Shown: one piece after another, positions 20,907 through 32,645 of the stretch
Position numbering within the stretch: the stretch's first letter is position 1
Layout of the letters: each line of letters opens with the position of its first letter
Assembly (NCBI GenBank): GCA_037176725.1
Contig: JAZBRS010000014.1
Location: 72,770,501-72,834,500, forward strand
Source: Posidonia oceanica
Lineage: Eukaryota; Streptophyta; Magnoliopsida; Alismatales; Posidoniaceae
Direction of reading: 5' to 3'
Length of the DNA: 64,000 bases
Made by a program: the position numbers and the translations under genes
Notes under the pieces: model-generated
The model's database searches: none
Told to the model about the DNA's origin: nothing
Seen by the model: only the letters and a program-made list of their open reading frames with translations

Positions 20907-23246
20907 GAGGCAGTCTCTGTCCCCCTAGCACCACCAACTTAGCCTGACCTTCTCAGGTGTGCGACCTCTGAGGATGTGGGAACCTCAGGGACCAATCCCT
21001 CCCCTCTTGTCCTTTCTAACTCCTTTTCCTCCTCGATGGATCCTCCTGATCACATCGGCTTGACTTCATCTCCGGCTCCTTTGGCTGTCCCATCTTCTCA
21101 GTCTCCCATCCCTTTGGTTCAGTCGGAACAGTTTTGCAAAAATGAGAGGGCACGTGACCAGAGTCGCCAGGGCAGTGCTGGCGGCACGGGAGCGGATCCA
21201 GCACCTCCATCTTGAGGCGGCTGGCAGGTAAGTCCCTCTTCCCTTTTCCTTTTCTTGCATGCATTGTCTTTTGTTTTGTTTTCGCGTTTCTTGCATTATC
21301 AAAATCCATAAAAAATCTAAAATCTACAAAAAACCTAAAAACATGCATTTCCTTTCTTCATTTGCATCAGGCTGGCAGCCCTAACTACTCGGTTGACACC
21401 CATTAAAATGTCACACCGGGCTGATAGCCCTAACTATCCAGTGATAGGTCCGTCAACCTATCATCTTGCACATATCTATCACTTCCTGCTTGCACATATC
21501 TACCTCTCCTGCATGTGTAGATCATTTCATGCATCTTATAAAAGACAAAACATCAAAAAATCAAAATATGCAAAACTACAAAAACATGTTTTCCTTTCCG
21601 TCGATTTTCCCTTTTTATGTGTTCTTAAAAAAAAACCCTAAAAAATATAAAAACCTTCAAAAGCCAAAAACATGCACTCTCATTTCTTGCATGCGCATTT
21701 TACTTCTTGCATCTTGGATAAAGGCCAAAAACACCAAAGAAATCAAGATATGCAAAACTACAAAAACATGTTTTCCCTTTCTACTGGTTTTCGCTTTTCA
21801 TGTTTTCCCAAGCAAAAAACCATAAAAAAAATACAAAACACATGCAAAATCCAAAAATATGTTTGTCTCTTCCCTTAAAATGCAAAAAACCCACAAAAAT
21901 TTGCATAATCCAAAAAACGACTTCGGACTACAAGCAGCCCCGAGAAGATGTCAAGCATCAACTGTCTCAGGCAGGACTCACCCGAGCAGCACCATCTCTT
22001 TGCATGTAGCCACAGCGTGAGACTTAGAATAGAACAGAGAATCTCGAAGCTCTAAAAGCGAGACCTCTCCAATCAAGAGAGTCCACCAGACATGGAGAGG
22101 GCCCAAGTAGAGCAAAGCATAGCCAGAGGTTACCTGTACACACAGTAGAGGCTAAGGGTATACGCTGAACAGCAGAACTCTTAACTCCTCATCAGGAATC
22201 GCTACCCCGAGAGGGCGAAGAAATGTATATCCAAAAGAATTGAGATCATGTGAGCAAAAAAATAAAAATAGCATGATAGGCACATTGGGCATGAAAAGAA
22301 AAATGAAGAAAGAAGTCGAAGAAAGAAGACGCCCATGATAGGAGTGACTCGGACAAGCATCGAAGCCACCTCAACCTCTAACTACAAGCAACAATTGCCA
22401 ACTGCACGAGAAGCACCGTCGAGAGGACCTCGCCCCACCCTCCGAGCGAAGCAACACGCTCAAAAATCCCTTGTGCAAGCAACAACTTCACCTCCCTGGC
22501 AGCTCAGATGCAAATCCAGTCACTTAAGAGGGGAAAAGAAACATTTATCTGAGAGCGTCAAAAGCGGTAGTCGGTCCCCGAGGAGTTAAGATAGAGGCTG
22601 TAAGGCTACGCCCAACGTTTCTGCTACCTACATGCTGCCAAAGGCTATGCACTACAAAGCTCAAGCCTTATCCTGAACAAAGAGTGAGAATGAGAGCTAC
22701 CAACCACAACTCGACATGGCATTGCTTGAGGATCGAGTCTCCAGAATCAGGACGTGCAGAAGCATCTTCTTGCCAAACAGCTACTTTAAATCCAAAGCCA
22801 CCAAAAACATATATGCTATAATAATCTATCTCCCCTTCTCCCTGTTTTCAAAAACCGGAGTCAAGGACGAGCACCTTTTTGCATGACCTCGCTCAGAGGC
22901 TCCTTGCTTTTTAAAAGATTTTTGCCGCCCACCATGTTGGGTGGTCTGTGATGATCAGCATGTTCGTCGCCTGCCACTTTGTGGCGTAACATTGCGTGCC
23001 CGAACTGAAACCATTGCACACCCACCACGATGGGTCCTCACCTTCATCGCTTTTTCGGGTTGGTACCCCTAACTACTCGGTTGGCAAACACGTTAGTTTT
23101 GTCTCTGCCTTGCGTTTCGGTACCACGGGCACTTCGACTGTCCCTTGGTATTCTTTCTGATACCAGGGGCATCTTTTCTACCACCTTGTGGTATCGCTCC
23201 CCCATCTTTCTCTGGGCCAACGCCCCTGTTCGTCCTGGGTCCATCG
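20907..23246 (+). other. A1 non-coding 3' region, first part
   Basis: An A-rich stretch (21235-21910), then a block equivalent to L 5111-6115 (21930-23000), then the sequence leading to the 73-bp array. No frame is kept between L, A1 and E: the best candidate, around L 5486, is shifted in A1. Confidence 0.7.
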
Positions 23247-24290
23247 CTTCCGATTGATAGGACTGTAAACTATCCGATCTTGGTTGATAAGCCTGAAAAC
23301 TTATCATACCAATCATCGCTTCCGGTTGATAGGACCGTAAACTATCGCTTCCGGTTGATAGGACCATAAACTATCCGATCTTGGTTGATAAGCCTGAAAA
23401 ACTAGTCATACCAACTATCGCTTCCGGTTGATAGGGCCGTAAACTATCCGATCTTGGTTGATAAGCCTGAAAAACTTGTCATACCAACCATCGCTTCCGG
23501 TTGATAGGACCGTAAACTATCTGATCTTGGTTGATAAGCCTGAAAAACTTGTCATACCAATCATCGCCTCCGGCTGATAGGACCGTAAACTATCCGATCT
23601 TAGTTGATAAGCCTGAAAAACTTGTCATACCAACTATCGCTTTTGGTTGATAGGACCGTAAACTATCCGATCTTGGTTGATAAGCCTGAAAAACTTGTCA
23701 TACCAATCATCGCTTCCGGTTGATAGGACCGTAAACTATCCGATCTTGGTTGATAAGCCTAAAAAACTTGTCATACCAACTATCGCTTCCGGTTGATAGC
23801 ACCGTAAGCTATCGCTTTCGGTTGATAGGACCGTAAACTATCCGATCTTGGTTGATAAGCCTGAAAAACTTGTCATACCAACTATCGCTCCCGGTTGATA
23901 GGACCGTAAACTATCCGATCTTGGTTGATAAGCCTGAAAACTTATCGTACCAACTATCGCTTCTAGTTGATAGGACCGTAAACTATCCGATCTTGGTTGA
24001 TAAGCCTGAAAACTTATCGTACCAATTATCGCTTCTGGTTGATAGGACCGTAAACTATCCGATCTTGGTTGATAAGCCTGAAAACTTATCGTACCAATTA
24101 TTGCTTCCGGTTGATAGGATCGTAAACTATCCGATCTTGGTTGATAAGCCTAAAAACTTATCCTATCAACTATTGCTCTCGGTTGATAGGACCGTAAACT
24201 ATCGCCCCCAGTTGATAGGACCGTAAACTATCGCTCTCGGTTGATAGGACCGTAAACTATCGCTCCCGGTTGATAGGACCATAAACTATC
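23247..24290 (+). repeat. 73-bp tandem array in A1, about 14 units
   Basis: The full unit has two hairpins, GATAGGACCGTAAACTATC and GATAAG-CCTGAAAA-CTTATC (or the variant CTTGTC). The last few units (24170-24290) are shortened to the first hairpin only. It is flanked by the 'gggctggtac' words of the paired-hairpin family. The GATAAG/CTTATC arms recur in the array of C. Confidence 0.9.
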
Positions 24291-24384
24291 ACTTTTTTCG
24301 GGCTGGTACCCGTAACTACTTGTTTGGCAAATACGTTAGTTTTGTCTTCACCTTGCATTTCGATGCCAAGGGCGCTTCGGCTGT

Positions 24385-24412
24385 CCCCTGGTATCTCCGT
24401 CGATACCAGGGG
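24385..24412 (+). repeat. CCCCTGGTATC hairpin (A1 copy, perfect)
   Basis: CCCCTGGTATC, a 6-base loop, GATACCAGGGG: 11 of 11 arm bases pair. Other A1 copies are at 23142-23169, 25297-25324 and 25650-25678. All are followed by 'catctttttt'. Confidence 0.85.
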
Positions 24413-24689
24413 CATCTTTTTTGCCGCCCTGTGGTATCGCCTCCCCTCTCAGGCTAATGACCCCCAATCATCCAGCAACGAGTCAGCATACTTACCATCT
24501 GCACCGCATCGCATCACATTCCATTTCATAGCATCTCTTTGCACCGCATCCCATTCCATTGCATTTCATCAAGCATTCGCATGACTATTAGCATTTCGTG
24601 GGCATCGGTTTAATCACCAGGATTACACCGGGGTCTGCGGTCGCATCATCTGCATCAGGCTGATATCCCTTCTATCTGGCCGACCACCA

Positions 24690-24805
24690 TCGCATCATTG
24701 AATTACATTGCATACATTACATCACATTGCATTACATTACATACATTACATTGCATTTCATTGCATTACATTGCACTACATTGCATCACATTTACATCAC
24801 ATACA
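24690..24805 (+). repeat. ATTGC/ATTAC microsatellite-like stretch
   Basis: Imperfect runs of ACATTGC, ACATTAC and ATACATT words. Nothing similar is seen in L. Confidence 0.75.
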
Positions 24806-24892
24806 GAATCTGCATCGCCTTCGCTTGGAGCAGTGCTCAGCGAATTGCACACCCACTGTGATGGGCCCCCCGCACTTTCCTTTGCTCATCGG

Positions 24893-26600
24893 GCTGGCAG
24901 CCCTAACTGCTCGGCGATGGGTCCGTTAAGCTATCACTCTGCATCCATCTGCATCACGCTGGCAGCCCTAACTGCTCGGCGATGGGTCCGTTAAGCTATC
25001 ACTCTGCATCCATCTGCATCAGGCTGGCAGCCCTAACTGCTTGGTCGACACCCGTTAAAATGTCACCCCAGGGTGGTAGCCCTAACTGCCCGGTGATGGG
25101 TCCGTTAACCTATCATTTTGCATTCCTCTGCATCGGACTGGCAGCCCTAACTACTTGGTTGACACCCGTTAAAATGCCATCCCGCATACTCGCATTGCAT
25201 TCGGGCTGGCAGCCCTAACTACTCAGCGATAGATCCATCAACTTATCATCCATCCATCCATCCTTCGCATTTCGATGCCAAGGGCGTCGCAGCTATCCCC
25301 TGATATCATTCCTGATACCAGGGGCATCTTTTTGCTACGTTATGGTATCATCCCCCTAATGCACCGGGCTGGTAGTCCTAACTATCCAGCAATAGGTCCG
25401 TCAACTTATCACCCAGCACTTTCCTTGCATTATCTCACTACATCCCCCACCGGCATTGCACATCGCACGGTGAGCCCTTACATCCATTTCATTGCATCCC
25501 GTTCTCCTCGTCTCCTAGCTTTCCTCAGCTAGACCAGGTGGCAACTCAGCAACCCATTGTCCTTCGGGCTGGTATCCCTAACTACTCGGCATGCAAACTC
25601 GTTAGTTTTGTCTCCACTTCGCATTTCGATGACAAGGGTGCTTCGACTGCTCCCTGGTATCTCCTTCGATACTAGGGGCATCTTTATTTGGCTGTCCTCT
25701 GATATCACATCTCCATCTGCATCCAGGCTGACATCCCTAACTGTTACGAGAGCGCCTACGGACTTCTGCGACACCTACGGGTAAGGTATTTCCGTTGCAT
25801 TCGTGGTTACAAATCATCCCACTTGTGATCACCCCTCCTGCCTGACAAACTCGCTAGCCTATCACCATCCATCGGGCTGGCAGCCCTAACTGCCTGGCCG
25901 ACGCTTGTCAAAATGTCTTTATCGGGTTGATAGCCCTAACTATCCAGTGATGAGTCCGTTAACTCCTCGCGGGCCAATATTCCCCAACTATCTGGTGATG
26001 AGTCCGTCAAATCCTCACAGGGTTGATAATCCCTAACTATCCGCGATAGGTCTGTTAACCTACCACCCCTTTTGTCATAATGTAATAGCATTCTATTGCA
26101 TGGCATTAGCATCTCATGACATGACATCATGTAGCTTCTTTGTATCCTCAGTAGAGTCAGTCCTAGTATTGCATTTCATCATTACACGGACATCGCGTGC
26201 TTAGGATCCGAACCCCTGGTTCGCGTATTGCTTAAGGTACCATCCTCAGCGACGGAGAAAAAGCTTTCTACAGTTTAGCCGGTTGTTGGACACCAGTAGT
26301 AGTGCGCGGCCCAAGATCGTTTCCTCAGTTCCGCGTGCCCGATGTTCCACTGTGCATACACTGCATTTCACTACATAACATCTCATTCATCGCATTCTTA
26401 TTGCACTGCTACTCCTTGTAGTCATCACACCAATTTCCACATTCCACTTTCCCAGACATGGCATACTTAGGAAACCGAACCCCTAGCTTGCGTACTGCTT
26501 AAGGTACCATCCTCAGCGATGGAGAAAAAACTTTCCACAGTTTAGCCGGTTGTTGGACACAGCAATAGTGCACGGCCCAAGATCGCTTCCTTGGCATTAT
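24893..26600 (+). repeat. Paired-hairpin units and 268-bp direct repeat in A1
   Basis: Six or more GGGCTGGCAGCCC units with GATGGGTCCGTTAAGC-type partners lie between 24893 and 26065, and the 268-bp direct repeat lies near 26187 and 26455. The arrangement parallels L 6240-7790. Confidence 0.75.
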
Positions 26601-27010
26601 GTGCCCACCACCGCATGCACATCCACTGCATCTTACTATTAACTCTTGCATCGCCTTCACCTTGAGACTGCTTGGTGAAAGGCACCCACGCTAGAGCCGT
26701 ACACCACTCAGTGCACCCGATCGTCCAGCTTTCCCGAAGTACTGCCCAGCGACCATTGCATTGCATTTTCCACCAAACCGCGTGCATGCATCACCCGCTT
26801 TTCCCCCAGTGGAGTACAGCGCAACGAGCATTAGTGTAAGCATCACATTAGCGTAAGCATTTGAATTTGCACCACGGCAATTAGTCACGACTTTCGGTGC
26901 ATCCGCGGAGTAAGTGACTCACGCCAACAGCAACCTTTGGCTCTCATCAACGTTAGATGGGGTGTCTTATCAACCCTAAGTAGCGGCCTCGGTTCCCTTG
27001 ACCTCGCTCA

Positions 27011-27022
27011 GGGAGGGGCATC
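27011..27022 (+). promoter_or_regulatory. A1 polypurine tract
   Basis: GGGAGGGGCATC directly before the 3' LTR, identical to that of C. Confidence 0.85.
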
Positions 27023-30000
27023 TGTTGACACCCCATTTTGACTCCTAATTAATGGCTCCTCTCTCGTGGTCTCAAACCCTAAACTCAAATCCCAAAACTA
27101 AAACTCAAATCCCATTTTAAAACTAAACCCTCATTCCCCCTTTTTCCTACACCAAGCCCATGGTGCAAGCCCACTTCAATCTCTCCTTTTTTTTCCCATC
27201 ATTTTCCCATCACAATCCACTTGGCCCAAAACCATTCAGCCCATTACCTATTTATTTCTCTTTTTTTATTTCCCAAACCCACCAAGCCTATTGGTCCGGG
27301 CCCAACACCATTTCTCTTCTCCTTTTTATTTCATTTTCCCTCCCTCCTTAACCAAGTAAAATGGCATTTTCTTCTTTGCCTTCATCACACAGCAGAGCAC
27401 CTTTCCTCCTCTCCACACACACCTCCTCTACGCCCACACTACATAGCAGCACACAACCAACCACAGAGCACTTCACCAGCACCAACACAACACCCAATTC
27501 ACCTTGTGCACCCACTGCACGACCCACTCCCTCTGCACCCCAACCAATGCACGACCTCTGCACCCCCTTTACCATTTTGGCACAGACCACCTCCTGCCAG
27601 CAACCCACATTTCCCTCCACAACCAAACAGCAACTAGCCAGTGCGCGACACAACTTCTTCCTCCTTCAGCTTCTAGCAGCCACACAGCCATTGCCTCCTG
27701 CACCCACCTCTCTTGCCTGACACCCACGTCTAACCACCTCCCTGCCACCATCTCCCCTTGGCCGTCGATTTGGGATCTGAGATCCACATCGACGGCACCC
27801 AGGAACTTGTCACCTCTATAAAACAGTGGCAATTGCCATCTCCAAGAGGAGGCTGGCTTTTCCTCCATTTCCTCAGGTTTTCTTTGGCTTGCATCCCACA
27901 TCCACAAAGACTCACGTCCCGACCAGAAGGTGGGCTTGCTTCCCCACCATTCGGCCTTGCTTCCCAACACACCCCAGTACACCCAAACCACTCTTCTCCA
28001 GTAGAGTAAACTCACGACGGCCACAACATCTGGCCAGCCTTTACACAGCCCTCCCAGCGCCAATTCATCACCCCACAGCCTCACCACAACCTCCAGCATC
28101 TTCCTCCGGCCTCCACACTACCCGCACAACCCAAACTCAGCCGGAGCACCCACAAACCACTTTCCGACCACCTCTGCAACCCATTTCTTCGGAGCCGAGC
28201 CTACATTCCCCCGCGCTCCATCAGGACGTTCGTCAACGTCCCACGAGTGTGCCCAGCTCTGTTGAGCCTCCTCCACCGCCGCAACGCCCAGAGCAACCCT
28301 GCCACTACAAGTCGACGTCGGCAGCTTCCCCCAGACACGCATCTAGGTAAGCAACCTATCCCCGAGACTCGTGGTGGCCTATTCTTGCTTCCCATGCCAT
28401 TAGATGCATGTTTACAATCTATCTCCGCTGTTTCATCCTCGTCGGCATGCGTCGTCTTCTCCGGCGACGGCTCGTCGCCAGAAATAACGTTCCGCCACGA
28501 CACTGCAGCTCCGACCCTCTGGATCAGCCCCGAGCCTTCTTCGGACGTCATGCATCCCGTCCAAGCCTTGTCGAGCCTCCTCCGCCGCTTCTAGCGCCTC
28601 CTTGGCTCACAGCCACTCTGCCGCGACAAACCGACGTCGGGGGCACGCCTCGAGCAGCGCCGTGCCTAAGTGAGGCTCCCCTCGCCTCCTGGACCCTCCT
28701 CTCTTGCTTCCAGGCCCCTCTCCCGGGCCGTGGCATCACTGGATCACAGCAGCGACCTTGCGCTGGCCTTCCTGCCCTTCCGGTGACGGTCTCGCCACCG
28801 TGCGAGGCCACTTGGCCTCCGAGCGCAGTCGGGGACCTCCATCCGGTCACTCCTACTCTCCTCTTTCTCGTCGTGGCATCAGAGCACCGCTCCAATGCCA
28901 GTCGTGGCCCCCTGTTAGCTGTCTTCCTCAGCTTCGGTGGTCTTCGCGCTTCTCCAATGAAGCAGCAGTGCCGTCTTGTCGCCTGCAACCGCCCGCTGCC
29001 ACCTGCACAGCATCGCCGGATCTTCCTCCGCTCTCCCCCGCTGTCGTTCTGGGTAGAGTGCGCCACCAGCGAGCTGCTCACACTCCTACCGGTAGCAGCT
29101 TCTCCTCCGATAAGCATGCTACTGTTCCTTTATTTTTTGTTATCATTTGTCCATTCATTTAATTTAAACCATTCATTGCATTCATTTGATCCGAATCTTC
29201 CTGCATGCATGTCACATTAACATAAAGCCCGGCATCTTCTTTTATTTGCATCCAGGTCCTCACACATCACATTTGCATCCAAATAAACTATTGAATTCAT
29301 TTTGCATTTAACATAAAACCTAGAGTTCTAGTGTCATTGTATTTGAGTCCACATGCATTACATTTGCATTTTATTAACTGTTGCATGCATTAGCATAAAA
29401 CCCTGCATTATAGTTTATTTGCATTCAGGTACTCATGCATTGCATTTTAATTACATCATATGCATATGGCATTTTCCACACATTACATTTAGGTCCTGAA
29501 CTTTGATATTGCATACAAGTCCATCTGTTTGCATTCACATCACTTTAGCTCACTTTGCAATTAAGTCCAATGGTTTAACCTATTTGCATTTAGGTCCAGA
29601 AGTCCCCCTTTTGCATGCATACATTATTTCTAGCCTTGCAGTTAGGTCCCTACACATTTTGCTATATTGCATATTAGTCCCTAATGCATTTAGGACTATG
29701 CTCATTTGCATTGCATGCATCATTCTTGGCTTTGCATTTAAGCCCTCACATTTTGGCATATTACATCCTAGCCCAAAACACATTTAGGACTTCATTGCAT
29801 TCATCTTTCATGGGCAAATTGCATATTAGCCCTTGCATCTCTTCCATATTACGTCATAGGTTTATTTGCATCTTGAACCTTGTTGCATCACAAGCATATT
29901 GCACACATGGACATTTTGCATGTAGCCCCCCTACATTTCCCCCATATTGCATCTTAGTCCAAATTGCACTTAGGACTTAACCATTGCATTACATACACCT

Positions 30001-31027
30001 TTTAGGACTTTGCATCTTAGTCCTTGCATGCACTTTTAGCATCATTGATCTCCTTTACTTGGTTTTATCCTTGTTAGCCAAGTCTTTGTGTTTTTGAGCA
30101 CATTGATCCTCTCTAACTCTGGAAACGTGTCCTGCAAGCGACAGGATCGGATGAGCTCTCTGAGCGCAACCTTTGGAAGTGTGAATGAGGCATCCCTATC
30201 CGGCGCGACTTGCAAGCGCGCAACTCGAGCCTAGAGTAGACCAAGTGCAGAGTTTTCCTTCACACATCTTAGCACTTAGAGCATACATTAGAGCCCGTAA
30301 TCACAGCATGCATGCATCACAGCATTCAGAGCTTACACTTAGGCATTTGGGCATGCATTTTAGCAAGCACAACATGGCATTAGCATTCCTCGTCCCCTGG
30401 ACACGCAGTTTGGCAAACATTGCCGACATCCTGCAAATGCGAGCGAGATAGCCAAGAAAGACAGCTCCTCAGGTGTGTCGGGGGTGTTTAATACCTTCCC
30501 TGCGCCTAACAGGAGTCCTTACCCATCTCTTGGCCTACTAGGACCATTGTGTCTGCATCCATTGGCACGAGTCACACATTTAGCATCATATTGCATGCAC
30601 GTCGTTGTTTTCCTTCGGTTTTCCTCGTCTTCCGACATTCGACTAGGTGGCCACTCTCCTTTGATTTATCATTATTCTTTTCCTTGATTTCATCATTTAT
30701 TGGTGTTTTTCCTCGAGTCGAACTCTCCTCAGATCCACCATTAACTGTGGCCTCCTTTCACTTCAGCCAGGCGCCTGCGAGCTTTGGCAGCGGCCCCCAC
30801 GTCGTACACGAGAGACGGTTACGATAAAGTGGTGACTCTGTCGGGGAAATCAGACTTGACCTCATTCTTTTTTTCTTTTTATCGTCACTTATCATTTTAT
30901 TGGTGTTTTTTTTCCTCGAGTCGAACTCTCCTTGGATACACCATTTACTGCGGCGTTCTTTCTCTTTGGCTGGGCACCTACGAGCTTTAGCAGTGGCCCC
31001 CGCATCGAACATTGAGAGATGGTTACA
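27023..31027 (+). mobile_element. A1 3' LTR (4005 bp)
   Basis: It opens TGTTGACACCCC and closes GGTTACA, matching 14102-18123 along its length. Differences are mostly single C/T or G/A changes plus small deletions, for example in the 'aacaccaccccc' stretch and around 28900. It is followed by C sequence. Confidence 0.92.
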
Positions 31028-31281
31028 GCGAGCTTCCAGAATCTTGCAGCAGTGCATAGGAGATATCGGCTCACCTCTACATCAACAGCCCTCAGAAGCT
31101 TGGACGGTATGCCTCTTGTACGCAACCTCTCGCGGTCACCTTCGGCGAGCTCAGCGATTCACTTTTGAAGAGTGTCGGAGCAATGCATTGGGGTTACCAA
31201 GGTGGGGAAACCCATTTCGCAGAGGGAGAATGCAGGCAACTATTGTAGAATCTTCCAGTACCTGTCTCCAAGGCTGTGGAT
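31028..31281 (-). pseudogene. Extra ORF of element C, N-terminal part
   Basis: Reading leftward, a frame with RERLRTRGIPSKLLRAVD and then RYLLCTAARFW runs up to the A1 border and resumes in phase at 14101 once one 5-bp duplication is discounted. Two in-frame stops lie upstream, near 31160 and 31239. A possible start ATG is at 31281. See the entry at 13080 for the family assignment. Confidence 0.7.
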
Positions 31282-32645
31282 CATTAGATCATACCGGCAT
31301 ATAATCACTGGCTGATAAAGAAGTAGATTTCGAAGCTAGTAAAGCTGTTCAACATGTTCAACAGTTAGCATTCAAAACGCAGAGACTAAGCACATTCAAG
31401 CAAGGGGGATTCCACCTGCACAGGAAAGGGCTGGTAGGAGCTCTGGACCAGCGTAGCTCGAAAGAGGTCAACATGTGCTCAGTACGAGTACTGTCTCAGT
31501 GTTGAGGCAAGACTTGTAGAGCGGAATGATAGAAGAAAAGGGGCGATTGGTGATGCAGATATTTGCATGATTTATGATTGATGTGCGTTGCCCTCAGCAT
31601 ATGGAGTGCTTAGCGCCTACTGTAGAGGAAGAGAGTGGTCCCTAACTCATTGGACTCTACTCAAACTCCTAGCTTGTTGGTGGCACTCCGGAAAGGGTGT
31701 TGGTGGTGCTTGGGTGGTGGTGTAGTGAGGACAGGCTCCATGCCAAACTCTCGAGGACCTACACCTACTCTTTTCATCCTCATTTTTTTTATTTCTTTTG
31801 ATCCCACATAGGTGTGCAGGTTTCCCTTATCCCTGGCTTGGAGGTAATGGACACCTAGTTTGAGGCAGGGGAGTTGCTGCTAGACAAGGGTGGCTAGGCC
31901 CCATGTGATTTGTAGATTCTACAGGCTTGAACTTTGATTCCTCTCTAAGGTAAGTAAAAGGGGTGGGATCACGCTGCTTGCCTTTATTTCTAAGGCTGAC
32001 TTTTGTCCCCTTTCTTTTGTTTGTCTTTTTTCTCTTTTCTTTTTCCTTTTTTTTTTCTTCTCTTTTTTTTGGCTCGTAGGTTTCCACTGTCCCTGACTTA
32101 GAGGTAATGGGCACCTGGTTTGAGACAGGGGGGACAAGGCCTTGTAGGTCTTGTAGATTCCCAAGTGCGAATTTTGAATCCTCTCCAAGGCTAATTGGAG
32201 GGACAGGGTTGTACTGCACACCTCTATCTCTAGGGCCGACTTCTGTCTTCGCCTTCTATTCTTTTTCCCTTTTGTGCCCACGCTTAGACATGTATTCCTT
32301 TCTAGCTCATGCTCTTGCTCACACCCTAGCATTTTATCTCCCTCTGGAGGTGTAAGTCCTAGGGGGTTTGGGCATTTCAGCTGTACTCACTGAGTGGTGG
32401 CTCCCTCACTAGCTAGGACATCTAAGTAGTGTCAAGTGAGGTAGGGTAGACTCCTTCCAGAGCAGGCAAGCACTTCCGATTTCATCATCGGGCTGATTGT
32501 AATGCATGATGATTTTTTTTTTGATTTCATTTTTTTTTGAATGAGATATGCTTGAAAGATGAGAAATGCATGGAGATGTACAAAGGTGAAAATGCATGGG
32601 ACAGGACAGAGAAAACGGGATCTGCAAGGCGAGGGTTGCTCCAGG
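31282..32645 (-). other. C spacer between pol and the extra ORF
   Basis: Non-coding. On the minus strand it begins after the pol stop with a segment (32640-32100) that also occurs after the pol fragment in solo LTR S (38840-39290). It continues through a purine/pyrimidine-biased stretch (31780-32080) with repeated 'ccctgactt(a/g)gaggtaatgg'-like words at about 31830 and 32090. Confidence 0.65.

Larger units (their letters stand above)
14102..31027 (+). mobile_element. Element A1, complete gag-only Tat-type retrotransposon
   Basis: Both LTRs (14102-18123 and 27023-31027), a primer site, leader, gag, a long repeat-rich 3' region and a polypurine tract are present. The two LTRs look nearly identical over long stretches, with scattered transitions and small indels, so the insertion is fairly young. 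There is no protease, reverse transcriptase, RNase H or integrase, so it must borrow them. It lies inside the extra ORF of C, with a 5-bp duplication that has since mutated. The structure fits the TR-GAG class (terminal repeats plus gag). Confidence 0.9.
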
